A stretch of 64,000 nt of DNA from Samsoniella hepiali (Eukaryota; Ascomycota; Sordariomycetes; Hypocreales; Cordycipitaceae), in NCBI GenBank assembly GCA_001455915.2, contig LNDK02000082.1:1-64000 (forward strand). The letters run 5' to 3'. Shown one piece after another: positions 9,600 to 18,596 of the stretch. The position numbers and the translations under genes were made by a program. The notes under the pieces are model-generated. The model had not been told where the DNA came from. It searched no databases and was given only the letters and a program-made list of their open reading frames with translations. Numbering within the stretch: position 1 is the first letter of the stretch; every line of letters begins with the position of its first letter.

Positions 9600-10260
9600 T
9601 CTAGAGCTTCCGCTTCAAATAGGTATAAGCATATAATAAATATTATTAGATTCTTTTTAACTAATTATAACTCTAGACTTAGTATAGCGTGTAGTAACTA
9701 TACTAAGGTAACTAATGTTAGTATAGGTAACTCACGTAATATAATTCGCTTATATATAGATAGGTAAGGGTAGCTATAGTAGGCTTATATTTATTTATTA
9801 AAGTGATAATAGCTAGTGGCCTTATTTATATAATAGTTATAGGTATACTTATAGCCTAGCTTCTTAAGATAAATAAGGCTAAAATTAAAGTATAATACCT
9901 TTACTTATCTTAGGTATTAAGACATTCTTAAATAACTCTTAAATATTAAGGTAAAAGAGATAATAGTATAGATACTATTCTATAATTTAGAAAGTAGCTA
10001 ACTAAACTAGTTACTATTATATATAGATAGGTAAGTATAGCTATAGTAGCCTAAATTCTATTATTACCTATATTATAACCTACCCACCCTCTAGTAATAA
10101 TAGCTAATTAAGATAAGAAATAAAGAGCTCTTATTAGTCTAAATTATAGAAGGACCCACTTTTATAAGATATACTTTATAAGGCTTTAGGAGATAATAAA
10201 CATAAGATATACTATAGATTAGTAATACTAAGAAGGACCCTTATCTATTATATAATTCGT
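9600..10260. repeat. AT-rich island, probable RIP-degraded mobile element
   Basis: Base composition drops sharply to TA-dominated sequence full of TATA, CTAA and TAGTA, with no open frame of useful length on either strand. Two similar 33-bp blocks (about 9752-9784 and 10016-10050, containing ATAGATAGGTAAG) lie some 264 bp apart, suggesting an old internal repeat. Depletion of CpA/TpG in favour of TpA is the classic RIP footprint on repeated DNA in Pezizomycotina. The element type cannot be recognised. Confidence 0.65.
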
Positions 10261-10899
10261 ATTATAATACGTGAATAATCTGTACCAACATTAATACCCA
10301 CGCTATTTATACCAATACCAATATCTCTACGCAATGGTGATATTCTCCTATCCACGGTAATGGATATTTCATTGCAGCTATATGCCGCAGTATCTTGTAT
10401 TAGACGTAGGCACAGAGGGGTGACGTCCATTGTTTCAGGCCACCTTTTTTATGGCTGCACACAATGTGTACCTATTCTCATAGCAACACGGCAATACGGA
10501 TGGTCGTTTTTCAACGGGACCCCTCCTTGAGAGCCAATGCACCAGCCACATGCGAATAGAGAAGAATTGATTCGACGCGCGGTTTCATGGAGCAAATTTG
10601 AGCATTCCTTGGTTCGGGGGTGCATCAGCGGCGTTCCTGGCCTTACATCACTGCTAACTCAGGACGCGCCAGCCACAGCGAGTGAGCCCCGCCAATGACA
10701 CCACAGTGTGGCACCTGCCTGCCTCAAGGAGCCTCTATGACATCACCATTGCGGAATGTGCGCCACACCAAGCTGGAGCTGTCCCATCATGGCATGGGAA
10801 AGTACGGATGGAAACCGGAAAACGTGGTGGAAGGGGTCGCCGCACATGTCAGATGAGGGTTTCGCGAGCTAATGAAAAAAAAAATGTTCTCAGGGAAAG
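10261..10899. other. Intergenic upstream of the CsbD-like gene
   Basis: Composition returns to normal. Only small frames without support are present; this is the upstream region of the following gene. Confidence 0.5.
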
Positions 10900-10959
10900 A
10901 GGGGTATCGTGAAGCTGGGTCGTAGTTACGCGGACAGAGTATAAAGGTGTCCCGCCCCT
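10900..10959 (+). promoter_or_regulatory. Stress-type promoter elements and TATA box of the CsbD-like gene
   Basis: AGGGG (10900-10904) and CCCCT (10955-10959) are stress response element cores, the sites of Msn2/4-type zinc fingers. TATAAAG lies at 10940-10946, 158 bp before the ATG at 11104. The following leader is pyrimidine- and CAA-rich, as in highly expressed fungal genes. Function of the STRE matches is inferred from motif identity only. Confidence 0.45.
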
Positions 10960-11103
10960 CTTCCTTCCACCTACACGCACTCTCTCTCTCAACATCGAAC
11001 CATTCTTCAGATTCTCTACTTTCAAGACTGCCATCACTACTCTGATTCAATCCTCTCTACATTACCCACAATCAACAACAATACAAAACACAACACCGCC
11101 ATC

Positions 11104-11728
11104 ATGTCTGACCAGACCAACCAGCAGCAGACCCCCTCCACTCTCCAGTCCTACGTCAACTCTGCCTCGGGTGCCGTTCAGAGCGCTATTGGCAGTCTGA
11201 CTGGCAACACCGGCCAGCAGGCTGAGGGCGAGGTTGCCAAGGACCAAGCCAAGACTGAGCACGAGCAGTCGCAGGCCGGCATCAAGGCTGCCGGCGTCAG
11301 CGTCTCGAGCGACGGCGGCGTCGCCAAGGATAGCGCCGACCGCTCCGACGGTTCCTGGAACCAAACTATCGGCTCCGCCAAGGAGGCCGTTGGTGGTCTT
11401 CTCGGCCACGAGGTATGTTTCCCAGGCAAGACTTCTATCAAGCCAATGATACTGACGACGATACCAGGGTCTCAAGAAATCCGGTCGCGAGCAGAACCTC
11501 GAAGGACAACAGCAGGAGGCCAAGGGCCAGCTCAGTGATCTGGCTGGCGGCGTTTCTGACCGTGCCAAGGGCGTCGTGGGCGGTGCCGTGGCCAGCGCCA
11601 TGGGAGACGACCAGGGCAAGGCTCACTACGACCAGGTGCGCGCCGACGGCAAGGCCGCCCAGCGTGGTGTTGAGGCTGATCTTGAGAAGAAGGCCGAGGC
11701 TGAGCAGGCTCAGAAGGACAAGCAGTAG
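11104..11728 (+). CDS. CsbD-like stress protein (mismatched base pair/cruciform DNA recognition type)
   Basis: Exons 11104-11412 and 11468-11728 give 189 aa; the 55-nt intron has a GTATGT donor and a CCAG acceptor after a CTGAC branch-like site. The protein is hydrophilic and rich in Gln, Lys, Ala, Gly and Asp. It has CsbD-like repeats such as Gly-Ser-Ala-Lys-Glu-Ala-Val-Gly-Gly (about 92-100) and Glu-Gly-Gln-Gln-Gln-Glu-Ala-Lys-Gly-Gln (about 113-122), with no Trp-rich core. Fungal members of this family are annotated as Hmp1-like cruciform DNA recognition proteins and are strongly induced by stress; the biochemical role is uncertain. The promoter carries a TATA box and STRE-like sites. The disordered, charged composition resembles hydrophilins. 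Confidence 0.85.
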
Positions 11729-13080
11729 AGCGTCACCTACAGCTCCTTTGTGGGCAAAAGTTATACCCCTTTGATACCTGAAGACTTTATGCGTAACGAT
11801 ATATTAGCCTAGTAGCCTTAATACATGATTAGTTGATCACTTCACTGATGTAAAGACATGGAAGTTGTGCTGTGCTGTGCTGTGCACTGTGAGGCTCCGA
11901 TGGGCCGAGGCGCAGAAAGGGCTGTATTATAAATATGGTTCATTAACAATGGTCATTAAAGTGTAAATCCAAGGCTATCCCATCTAATTCCTCGTGCTCT
12001 CTAATTAGCAAGGGCAAGGGAAAATGCAGCAGTTGATGGGAATCGGGCATGGGATAATGAAGCAGAACCGGCCGGGGCACGTCTCTCCACCTCCACGCAG
12101 TCCAAGTTCGGGTTCGGCATTCGCAGTCTCGGCGTGCGGTTGTTGGGGATCTGCCATGGTGACTGTCAGCTTTTCGTATTCCATCCAGGTGCGCGCTCGT
12201 CTCGCCCCTCCCCATCGTCAATCCGGAGGGCGAACGATGGCCGTTTTGCTCCGACGTACCCATGGCCTGGTGCCGAGTCGGCTGGCTGTCGTTGAGCGTG
12301 GCGGCTGGCTCCTCCTGGCGCGTCATCTCGACGGTATTCGATGTGCCTGTCATTGTTGTCGCAAAAGGGAATGATGGTTCCGTGTCGTAGTGTATGATGC
12401 AGCCTTTTTGGTCGTTCGTCGATTGTTGTTGCAATGTGCAAAGCAGGGGGGGGGGCGGTTTTCTCGTTTTCTGGGAAAGCTGCGCCACTCACTGGAGGAG
12501 CGAGCTCCCTCGTCATAGGAGTGGCGCTAAGATCGGCCCCCCCCCCTCCCCTGGGTGGACCCCCCCTCCCCTGGGTGGAACATGATAACTGTTGGCTCCC
12601 CGCTGATTCTAGCTGAGCAGCTAACCTTTAGCCCAACGCGCTATGAAGACCGCGCAGCCGTTGTAACGGCTGCGATTTTGGCTGATAAGTCGATTGGCGG
12701 GCGTATTGAATGGGGAAAAAAAGATTTAAATTGTTTCTTTTTTATGTGAAAAAATGGCCAACCTTGACTTGGCCGCGTCAAGCAAAAGCCCCCTGCGACG
12801 GCCGCACACTCGAGCCAGTTATTGAGCTAGGCCGCGATTGAGCTGACGAGGAAGCCCTCATTCATGCCCTCGCCAGAACTCTCTGGGAGGAGGATATTCG
12901 AAATTGTTTGCCACTAACTTCGATGGTGAAATACACGCTGTATTATTGTGAGATTACACTTCGCTCGGAGATGGCGGAGATGGCCCATCATAGAAATGAT
13001 GCCACGCCACCTTTAGTTTTCCATTTTTAGCATCCGTGACCTAAAAGCAGAGAGTTGTTAGCAAAGGCCAAGTCTCTGAG
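11729..13080. other. Intergenic, no supported gene
   Basis: Long overlapping frames on both strands around 11943-12516 look non-coding, with no domain and conflicting frames. TGTGCTGTGC repeats lie at about 11867-11885. The stretch 12420-12680 holds G/C tracts and repeats described separately. Confidence 0.55.
12537..12674. repeat. C-tract direct repeat and 10-bp perfect hairpin, possible transposon relic
   Basis: A 19-bp unit made of a C tract followed by TCCCCTGGGTGGA occurs twice in tandem (about 12537-12580). Further on, CGCAGCCGTT and AACGGCTGCG (12653-12674) form a perfect 10-bp stem with a 2-nt loop. The combination of C-tract ends, a hairpin and unusual composition suggests the end of a DNA transposon or MITE, but no partner end or target duplication was identified. 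Confidence 0.35.
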
Positions 13081-14057
13081 TCAGGTGGAAAGTCGCAAAC
13101 AAACCAATGCTGTTGCAAAATTTTCCATCCACTGCGATTCCTCTTTTAATAACTTTTTCTCCCTGTCCGTACACGTCTTTCGATCCACCACTTGTGAAAC
13201 GTCAAAGTCCAGCCAGAAAACTCTATCCCTGGGTGTTCCCTGAACAACCATCATATTTCTCGGGAATATGTCACCATGGCGGAGGCCAACCTCGTGAAAC
13301 TCGGCGATAATTGCAACTAGCCTCTCGATATTATCTTCCGAAAAGTTATCAAGGCTAAGCTGTTCCGCATCTGGTACGTATTCCATAAGAACAGCGGAAG
13401 GCCTGTATTTATGATTTTGATATTGGGAAAACTGTGGCCAGAGGTTCACATCGATGTTCTGGATAGTGCCGTAGAAATTCGGCACAAGGCCTCGCTTGCA
13501 AAAGCCCTCTTTTCGCAGCAGTCGATAGGCGTCGTATTCCATCATAAAGTAGTCCGGCCCGTACTCAAGGTCCTTGAACTAAGCAAGGTATTAGCGTACT
13601 ATGAACAAGGTGTGCAGTGTATAGTGTTACGGACAATTTTCAGGACGCAAAGTTTTCCGCGAATTTCGACTTTAAATGTCATCACTAGGTTATTGCCGTT
13701 TTTGTAGGTTCTCTTCATCGCTAGAATCTCGAGAAATGTGACCTCGGAAGGCTGCACGTCGACCAGTTCATCTTCCGAATTGTCGTCGGACCACACTGGC
13801 GGAATGGATGGCGCAGTCTCGAGAAGTTGGACCTCAGAAGGCTGCACGTCAACCAGTTCATCTTTCGAATTGTCGGCAGACGGCACTGACGGAATGGATG
13901 GCGCAGTCTCGAGAAATTCGACCTCAGAAGGCTGCACGTCGACCAGTGTATCTTCCGAATTGTGGTCGGACGGCACAGAAGATAATGGAGAGGATGGCGG
14001 AACGGATGGCGGAACGGATGGCGCAGACGCCGTGGGTGAAGTGGGTGAAGAGGACAT
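13081..14057 (-). CDS. Protein kinase-like protein with N-terminal 30-aa tandem repeats
   Basis: Exon 1 (14057-13635) and exon 2 (13578-13081) join in phase across a 56-nt intron (GTCCGT donor, GCTAATAC branch, TTAG acceptor) to give 306 aa from the ATG at 14057; an upstream ATG at 14153 would add 32 aa. Residues about 25-120 are a Ser/Pro/Asp-rich region built of three copies of a 30-aa unit (core Val-Asp-Val-Gln-Pro-Ser-Glu-Val). The C-terminal half is kinase-like: Val-Leu-Lys-Ile (putative ATP-binding Lys), a hinge with Leu-Met-Glu-Tyr, a catalytic loop His-Gly-Asp-x-x-x-x-Asn, and Asp-Phe-Asp in place of DFG. No glycine-rich loop is evident. Such fungal kinase-like proteins are usually accessory; substrate unknown. 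Confidence 0.7.
13723..14005. repeat. 90-bp tandem repeat inside the kinase-like gene
   Basis: Three consecutive copies with an exact 90-bp period (marker ACCTC-GAAGGCTGCACGTC at 13741, 13831 and 13921), the last diverging toward 14005. Copies are about 90% identical and the period is a multiple of three, so length variants would keep the frame. It encodes the acidic 30-aa units of the adjacent gene. Confidence 0.9.
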
Positions 14058-15592
14058 GTTGGAGTTGAATGCTGCAGCCTGTTGTCGGGAAATGATAGTA
14101 CGGTGCGTGGCGATGATGAAGGAAGGAAGGCTGGTGGTGATGGAGCGAAGCAAGGGACGCGGGAGCCATCACCTGACAGCTTGTATTGGACGAAAAGCTT
14201 GACCATACTTACTGGGCCGTGTGCCTCGATTTTTGGTGAACGAGCCCTGCTAACAGGCACCCCCCCTTGTAGATACCAGCCAGGGCTGCAAAACTTACCC
14301 ATCACACTCGGTAATCCTAGTTACCACCGAATGGCAACCTACCTACCTAGCTAGGTAGTAAGTACCTACCTACAGCGGGGCGCTCTTAATTACGTCCGAT
14401 TCCACGTCGAGGCGCGTAGCGCGCCCACATGATGATCTTGGGTGAAAGATCTTGAATCTCTGCAAAGAACTATGCCCGTTTGGGGATCTGGCCAATCAGC
14501 GGCGCGTAGAGCCGCAAACAACGCAGGCAGAAAGACACATCTTTTCACACAAGGGCACCCTCGCCAGCATTCTTGCTAAGCAGTCTTTACGTGTGGGTGG
14601 CCACTCTCGTAGCCTCTCAGGACTCTGACAGGCTGGCACTCTCTAGGACTCTAGTAGCTCCTCCGGAAGCCTCTCTAGTAGCCTCCCCGGCTCCCTAACT
14701 AGCGGCGCGTTTAGCTCTTTAGCAATGCGTTTATCAGCGAAAGTAGTCTTTAAATTGGTAATGTGAAACGCGTGTAGAAGACGCGTACGTTGGCAGTTTG
14801 AATGTTAGAGCCAGACAATATTAGCCTAAATAGGCATAGCTATTAGCAAAGATTCAAAATCCGTTGGGTAAATTACAGCCACCCAATATCAACACTGCAT
14901 CTTGGTAGGTACCTAGTTGCCTAGTTAGCAGCCACTGTTGAAGTGGGGTCTGTGACTTGTGTGTCGTGCAACGGTTCAAGTGGATTGTGCTACATAACTC
15001 GGTGCCTGGCAACTGGGTAGTAATCGGTTGCACGGCAGAATCTGGACGGCAAGCCAGAGTAGCACAGTCTCGGTAAACTATACCTAATAGGGACTATAAA
15101 TTAGGAATCTAGACTTAATCCTTCATCTTGTAAGTACAGTAACTCGAATCGAGCATATCATTGGGCGCTGTCCCACCCTGTACTATCTCAGTGTCTCTGA
15201 GTATAACACATGGCATCCAGAAGAGATGAGCCTGTCAAACAGAATCGCAGGGAACGAAAAACTCCCCAAAATTGCCAATAATTACTAGGCCTGGGCCTTT
15301 TCGAAACTTGGTGGTTTTTTCTAGTATTTTAATAGTCGGCGCCTATATTCATTGGGGTTCCCGTCGTGGCTGAGCTGCGTGAACAAGACGACGAATTCAG
15401 TTGTGTGGAACAGATGCCGTGGAGCTGATGGCATCCATGAATAGGACTGTTTCGAAACTGCCAAGCAAGTTTACTCCTCTCACAGGTGAGTGGGCTATCA
15501 TCCCGCTGACTGTCGACTTCGGAGGAGGAGCAAGCTGTAACGTGCACGCACGTACAACTATATAAGCCTAGTTGGAACTCAAGTTGATCGCT
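14058..15592. other. Intergenic with short palindromes, no supported gene
   Basis: Around 14340-14375 there are inverted copies of ACCTACCTAG/CTAGGTAGG, and at 14411-14427 a GGCGCG-TAG-CGCGCC palindrome. Tandem-like CTCTAGTAGC blocks occur at 14600-14700. These look like remnants of small repeats. No coding frame has domain or splice support. Confidence 0.5.
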
Positions 15593-15690
15593 GTAACTGC
15601 GATTAAAATTGTAACAGCACCCTATAACTGCTACGCCAACTAGCAAAAGATCAGGCATTAATCGCAGTAACAGTATAGGGTGCTGTTACA
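15593..15690. repeat. Nested inverted repeats, MITE-like
   Basis: TGTAACAGCACCCTATAACTG at 15610-15630 pairs with CAGTATAGGGTGCTGTTACA at 15671-15690 (one-base difference). A second pair, GTAACTGCGATTAA at 15593-15606 and TTAATCGCAGTAAC at 15658-15671, interlocks with it. The element is about 98 bp and non-coding. The two arms of each side are in swapped order, so it is not a simple hairpin. A small non-autonomous DNA transposon or a rearranged pair of transposon ends is the simplest idea. Confidence 0.55.
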
Positions 15691-15763
15691 CAAGCGCTTC
15701 ACTTGCAGGTTACTCGCAGGGATCATGTCCAACTGAATACTCGAAAAAGCCTCAGTAAGTCTC

Positions 15764-16477
15764 ATGACCATCCAGATTGCACCTGATGCACTCCCGGGCA
15801 CCCCCCCGCCCAGATTCGCGGCCGAGGACTACCTGCGGGAAATCATCGCCATGTATGCTCACCGTCCCGTTCGTCGCGCCCTGGCCAGCACGTTTCAGCA
15901 CATTGCCACACGTTGCCCCAACCAGTGGCCAGGCCGGACCGCGACCACCCTGGGCGCCGGAAGCTCTGCGGTTCTCGTCGGAAACTTCGTGCCGGACCGG
16001 GCCATGTACGACCTCAACGCCGACGAGCCCGTCAACCGTCTGCCGGGCGAGATCAAGCCGTCGTGGAAGTGGAAGCATGCCTGGTGCAACCCAAACGAGG
16101 GGCAGCACGACGAATTCAAGACTCGCCTCTCGCAGCTGACTTTTTACATGTTGCAGCAGGGATACCGCCAGCCGCTGCACTCGGGCGCCCGGTACGGCTA
16201 CATGCTCACAGACCACGAGCTGGTGGCCATTCGCAAGGAAAATACGACGGGCACCATCTCCATGTCGAAGCCGGTAACTTGGGGCCGACCGTCGGGCAAC
16301 CAGCCTAGGTTGACCGTTTTGCTTGCTCTTCGGTATCTGGGAATGCTGGCTTCCCATGACAATGATTGGAACCTCGGCGCGCAGCCAGGGGACCCAACGG
16401 ACGCCCAACTAATCACCGCTCAACCCAGACAGCGCCCCAGGGTCAGTGCAACTGCTACGTCGTCTCGCCAACGTTAG
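15764..16477 (+). CDS. Hypothetical protein with PD-(D/E)XK nuclease-like core
   Basis: The 237-aa single-exon frame starts at ATG 15764. The centre has Pro-Asp-Arg-Ala-Met-Tyr-Asp (about 83-89), then Gly-Glu-Ile-Lys-Pro-Ser-Trp-Lys-Trp (about 100-108). This spacing of an Asp and a Glu-x-Lys on a hydrophobic strand is typical of restriction-endonuclease-like folds. It is followed by a helix with Gln-Leu-Thr-Phe-Tyr-Met and a strand Arg-Tyr-Gly-Tyr-Met-Leu-Thr-Asp-His-Glu-Leu-Val, as in fungal PD-(D/E)XK-like proteins related to Crinkler/FunK1 N-termini. The C-terminus is disordered and basic. In many fungi this domain precedes a kinase domain; here it stands alone. Nuclease activity is inference, the active-site set being incomplete by eye. 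Confidence 0.6.
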   Translation: MTIQIAPDALPGTPPPRFAAEDYLREIIAMYAHRPVRRALASTFQHIATRCPNQWPGRTATTLGAGSSAVLVGNFVPDRAMYDLNADEPVNRLPGEIKPSWKWKHAWCNPNEGQHDEFKTRLSQLTFYMLQQGYRQPLHSGARYGYMLTDHELVAIRKENTTGTISMSKPVTWGRPSGNQPRLTVLLALRYLGMLASHDNDWNLGAQPGDPTDAQLITAQPRQRPRVSATATSSRQR

Positions 16478-16942
16478 CTAAGCGGGATATCATGGTTGCA
16501 ATTTCAGGGAAGTACCTGCCAGCTTGAGGGGGGGGCAACGTGTGGTGGTAGGGAAGTCTGCTAAGAATGAAATATGTTGGGAAAGACGAGATATAAAAAA
16601 GAAGCTATGCTTAGGAGATCGCTATGTCTAACTATGATTTTTAAGTACCCTTTTTTGTCCTACGCACCTATCAAAGAATTTGGCCAGCCAGCCAACGTGC
16701 GCAACAGCGAGAATGCTGGTCAGAGTAACAGCGACCAACTGGCGTACCTATTAAGCACTTCGAGAGATCAAACCAGCACACGACTGTTTCCGCACTGGAA
16801 AACACAGAATCACGGAAGCGACGAGCGTAGCACAATCCAACGCCGCGTCATCCACAAGTCAACTAACACACTGATACCGATTAAGAAATTATTCTTCATC
16901 TCAAGTAGAATACATCTTTATATAAGAACCAAGGAACCCAGC
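16478..16942. other. Intergenic between convergent genes
   Basis: Contains the 3' ends of the PD-(D/E)XK-like gene and of the CHAP gene. No gene is supported; the long plus-strand frame 16574-17566 is the antisense shadow of the CHAP gene. Confidence 0.6.
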
Positions 16943-17713
16943 TTAGACCTTGATGTGAATGTAGCTAAACGTGCTCTTGGCCACTGTCCGCGTGCCATAG
17001 GCCTTTTTATGCACGTAGTTGTACTCCTCCACCGTGACCTTGTCGCCCGCCACCTTGGTGACCCAGGCGACGTGGCCCGGGCCGGCATTGGTCTGCGCGA
17101 CGCAGCCGGGGACGGGCTTGGCGTCGATGCGGACCTTGCTCCGGCGCGCGGCCTCGTCCCAGATCTTGGCGTCGCCCCAGGCCGCGCCCTTGTACCGGTT
17201 GGTGAACTTGACGCCGAGGCGCTTGTTGACGCGAAACGCCACGAAGCTGGTGCACTGGCACTTGATAAACGCCCATGGGTCGACGCCGCCGCACTGGCCC
17301 GAGTACGGGTAGTCGTTGGTGACGGGGCCGGGGATGGCGGCGGCGGCGGCGGCGGCGGCATCGGCGACGAGAACCTCCGACTCCGAGTCCTCGGCACGGA
17401 GGTCGAGCAGGAACGAGGCGTAGTCGTCGTCAGAGGACGGCGCGCAGGCGGTGAGGGTGGTGGTGCCGGCGGCGGCGGCTTGGGGAACGTGCTCGGCGGA
17501 GACGAAGCAGTGGTCAGAGGTCTGGTACCAGGCCTCGTCGGCTTGCTGCGCGAGACAGCTCAATGAAATGTCTTGTTTGGCGGCGTATGTGTGGACGCTG
17601 GCGTAGTCGGCGCCGGGGCCGCTGTGGCACTGCACGCCATCTTGGGTGATGGCGTAGCCACGGACGGCGGGAATGGCCGTGATGGCAATTTGCGTGATGA
17701 CTGATAACTTCAT
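16943..17713 (-). CDS. Secreted SH3-like plus CHAP domain amidase/peptidase
   Basis: 256 aa from the ATG at 17713. Residues 1-19 are a signal peptide ending Val-Arg-Gly. Residues 20-78 resemble a bacterial-type SH3 domain, with His-Ser-Gly-Pro-Gly-Ala-Asp-Tyr and paired Cys. A linker with eight or more consecutive Ala (119-126) follows. Residues about 135-256 form a CHAP domain: Tyr-Pro-Tyr-x-Gly-Gln-Cys, Cys154 in Cys-Gln-Cys-Thr-Ser-Phe-Val-Ala as the likely nucleophile, His214 in Gly-His-Val-Ala-Trp-Val, and Glu229/230 followed by Tyr-Asn. CHAP enzymes cleave peptidoglycan stem peptides or amide bonds; most are bacterial or phage lysins. A secreted fungal version suggests attack on bacterial walls and possible ancient bacterial origin. 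The coding sequence is GC-rich and intron-free, unlike many neighbours, which would fit transfer but does not prove it. A TATA box lies 83 bp upstream. Confidence 0.85.
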   Translation of the reverse strand: MKLSVITQIAITAIPAVRGYAITQDGVQCHSGPGADYASVHTYAAKQDISLSCLAQQADEAWYQTSDHCFVSAEHVPQAAAAGTTTLTACAPSSDDDYASFLLDLRAEDSESEVLVADAAAAAAAAIPGPVTNDYPYSGQCGGVDPWAFIKCQCTSFVAFRVNKRLGVKFTNRYKGAAWGDAKIWDEAARRSKVRIDAKPVPGCVAQTNAGPGHVAWVTKVAGDKVTVEEYNYVHKKAYGTRTVAKSTFSYIHIKV

Positions 17714-17795
17714 TGTGGGGGATTGGATTGGGTATAGAGTAAATGGATCTTGTTCTTGGGGATAGCACAGCTCCATTAGGGTGCTGCAGCTGTTG

Positions 17796-17803
17796 CTTTT
17801 ATA
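17796..17803 (-). promoter_or_regulatory. TATA box of the CHAP gene
   Basis: TATAAAAG on the minus strand, 83 bp before the ATG at 17713, in the usual position for an inducible fungal gene. Confidence 0.55.
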
Positions 17804-18596
17804 GTTGAATTTACACCACAGAGTACAGCACCATGTGTTCGCTAAACGGCAATTCAGTTGCTGATGATCTGCTCGTTCCCGTCGCGACGAGCCCTTGCTC
17901 AATGCTACCCCGTGTAAGTGAGCGGAGCTGTATGAGGAGTCCATCTTTTCAGCTCGTCTTCTGTGAAGAACTACAGGGTTGCAGCATCGCCACGCTAGGC
18001 GAACCCGGCACGGAGGATCCCATCAGCAGTAATTCTCAGCCTTTCAGCCGCAGATTTTATTTTTCCAGAGCAATGGCAACAGAAATTAGTCACAAACTCG
18101 CCTGACCCGCACTCGGTAGGTACGAGGGACAGAGTAGTGTATTGTGTGTTCCGGCGTTGGCGACTCAGTCTGTTCATATTACCGCAAGTCGAGCATCATT
18201 GCTAGATTAAATAAATTCGAAGAAAAGGAACAACAAGTTCTTCAAGGTGGCTGTCCATCAGGCTTCTTTTCGCAATAAATGATGAGCGATATGCCTGTGT
18301 GCTGTGAGTCGTCCCCACTGATAATCTACGAGTTGGTGACTTGAGATGTAAATACTCTCACAACTCAATGCAAGCGGAATCAGGAAACCGGACAGTGGTA
18401 TTTCACTGAAACATGCTTACAGATGCGGCAGCTGTTGCGATGGTCTTGAGAATTATGTAAATAGCAACATGGGTCGGGAATACCCCTTTCTCCGTAGCTT
18501 GTACGACCTGAGATACCCCTGAACAGCACCTCTTTACAAGAGCAAACATGCAACCATCAAGTCGTCACTGGCGCAAGCAGTAACTCTCATAGGGTC
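17804..18596. other. Divergent intergenic region with a short upstream ORF
   Basis: No gene is supported. An ATG at 18548 opens a 12-codon frame ending at TAA 18583, just before the start of the next gene at 18597 and out of frame with it. It could act as an upstream ORF lowering translation if the leader begins before 18548. Confidence 0.45.

Noticed and set aside
16574..17566. Plus-strand 330-codon frame over the CHAP gene
   Set aside because: It is the antisense shadow of a GC-rich gene with signal peptide and catalytic motifs on the minus strand.
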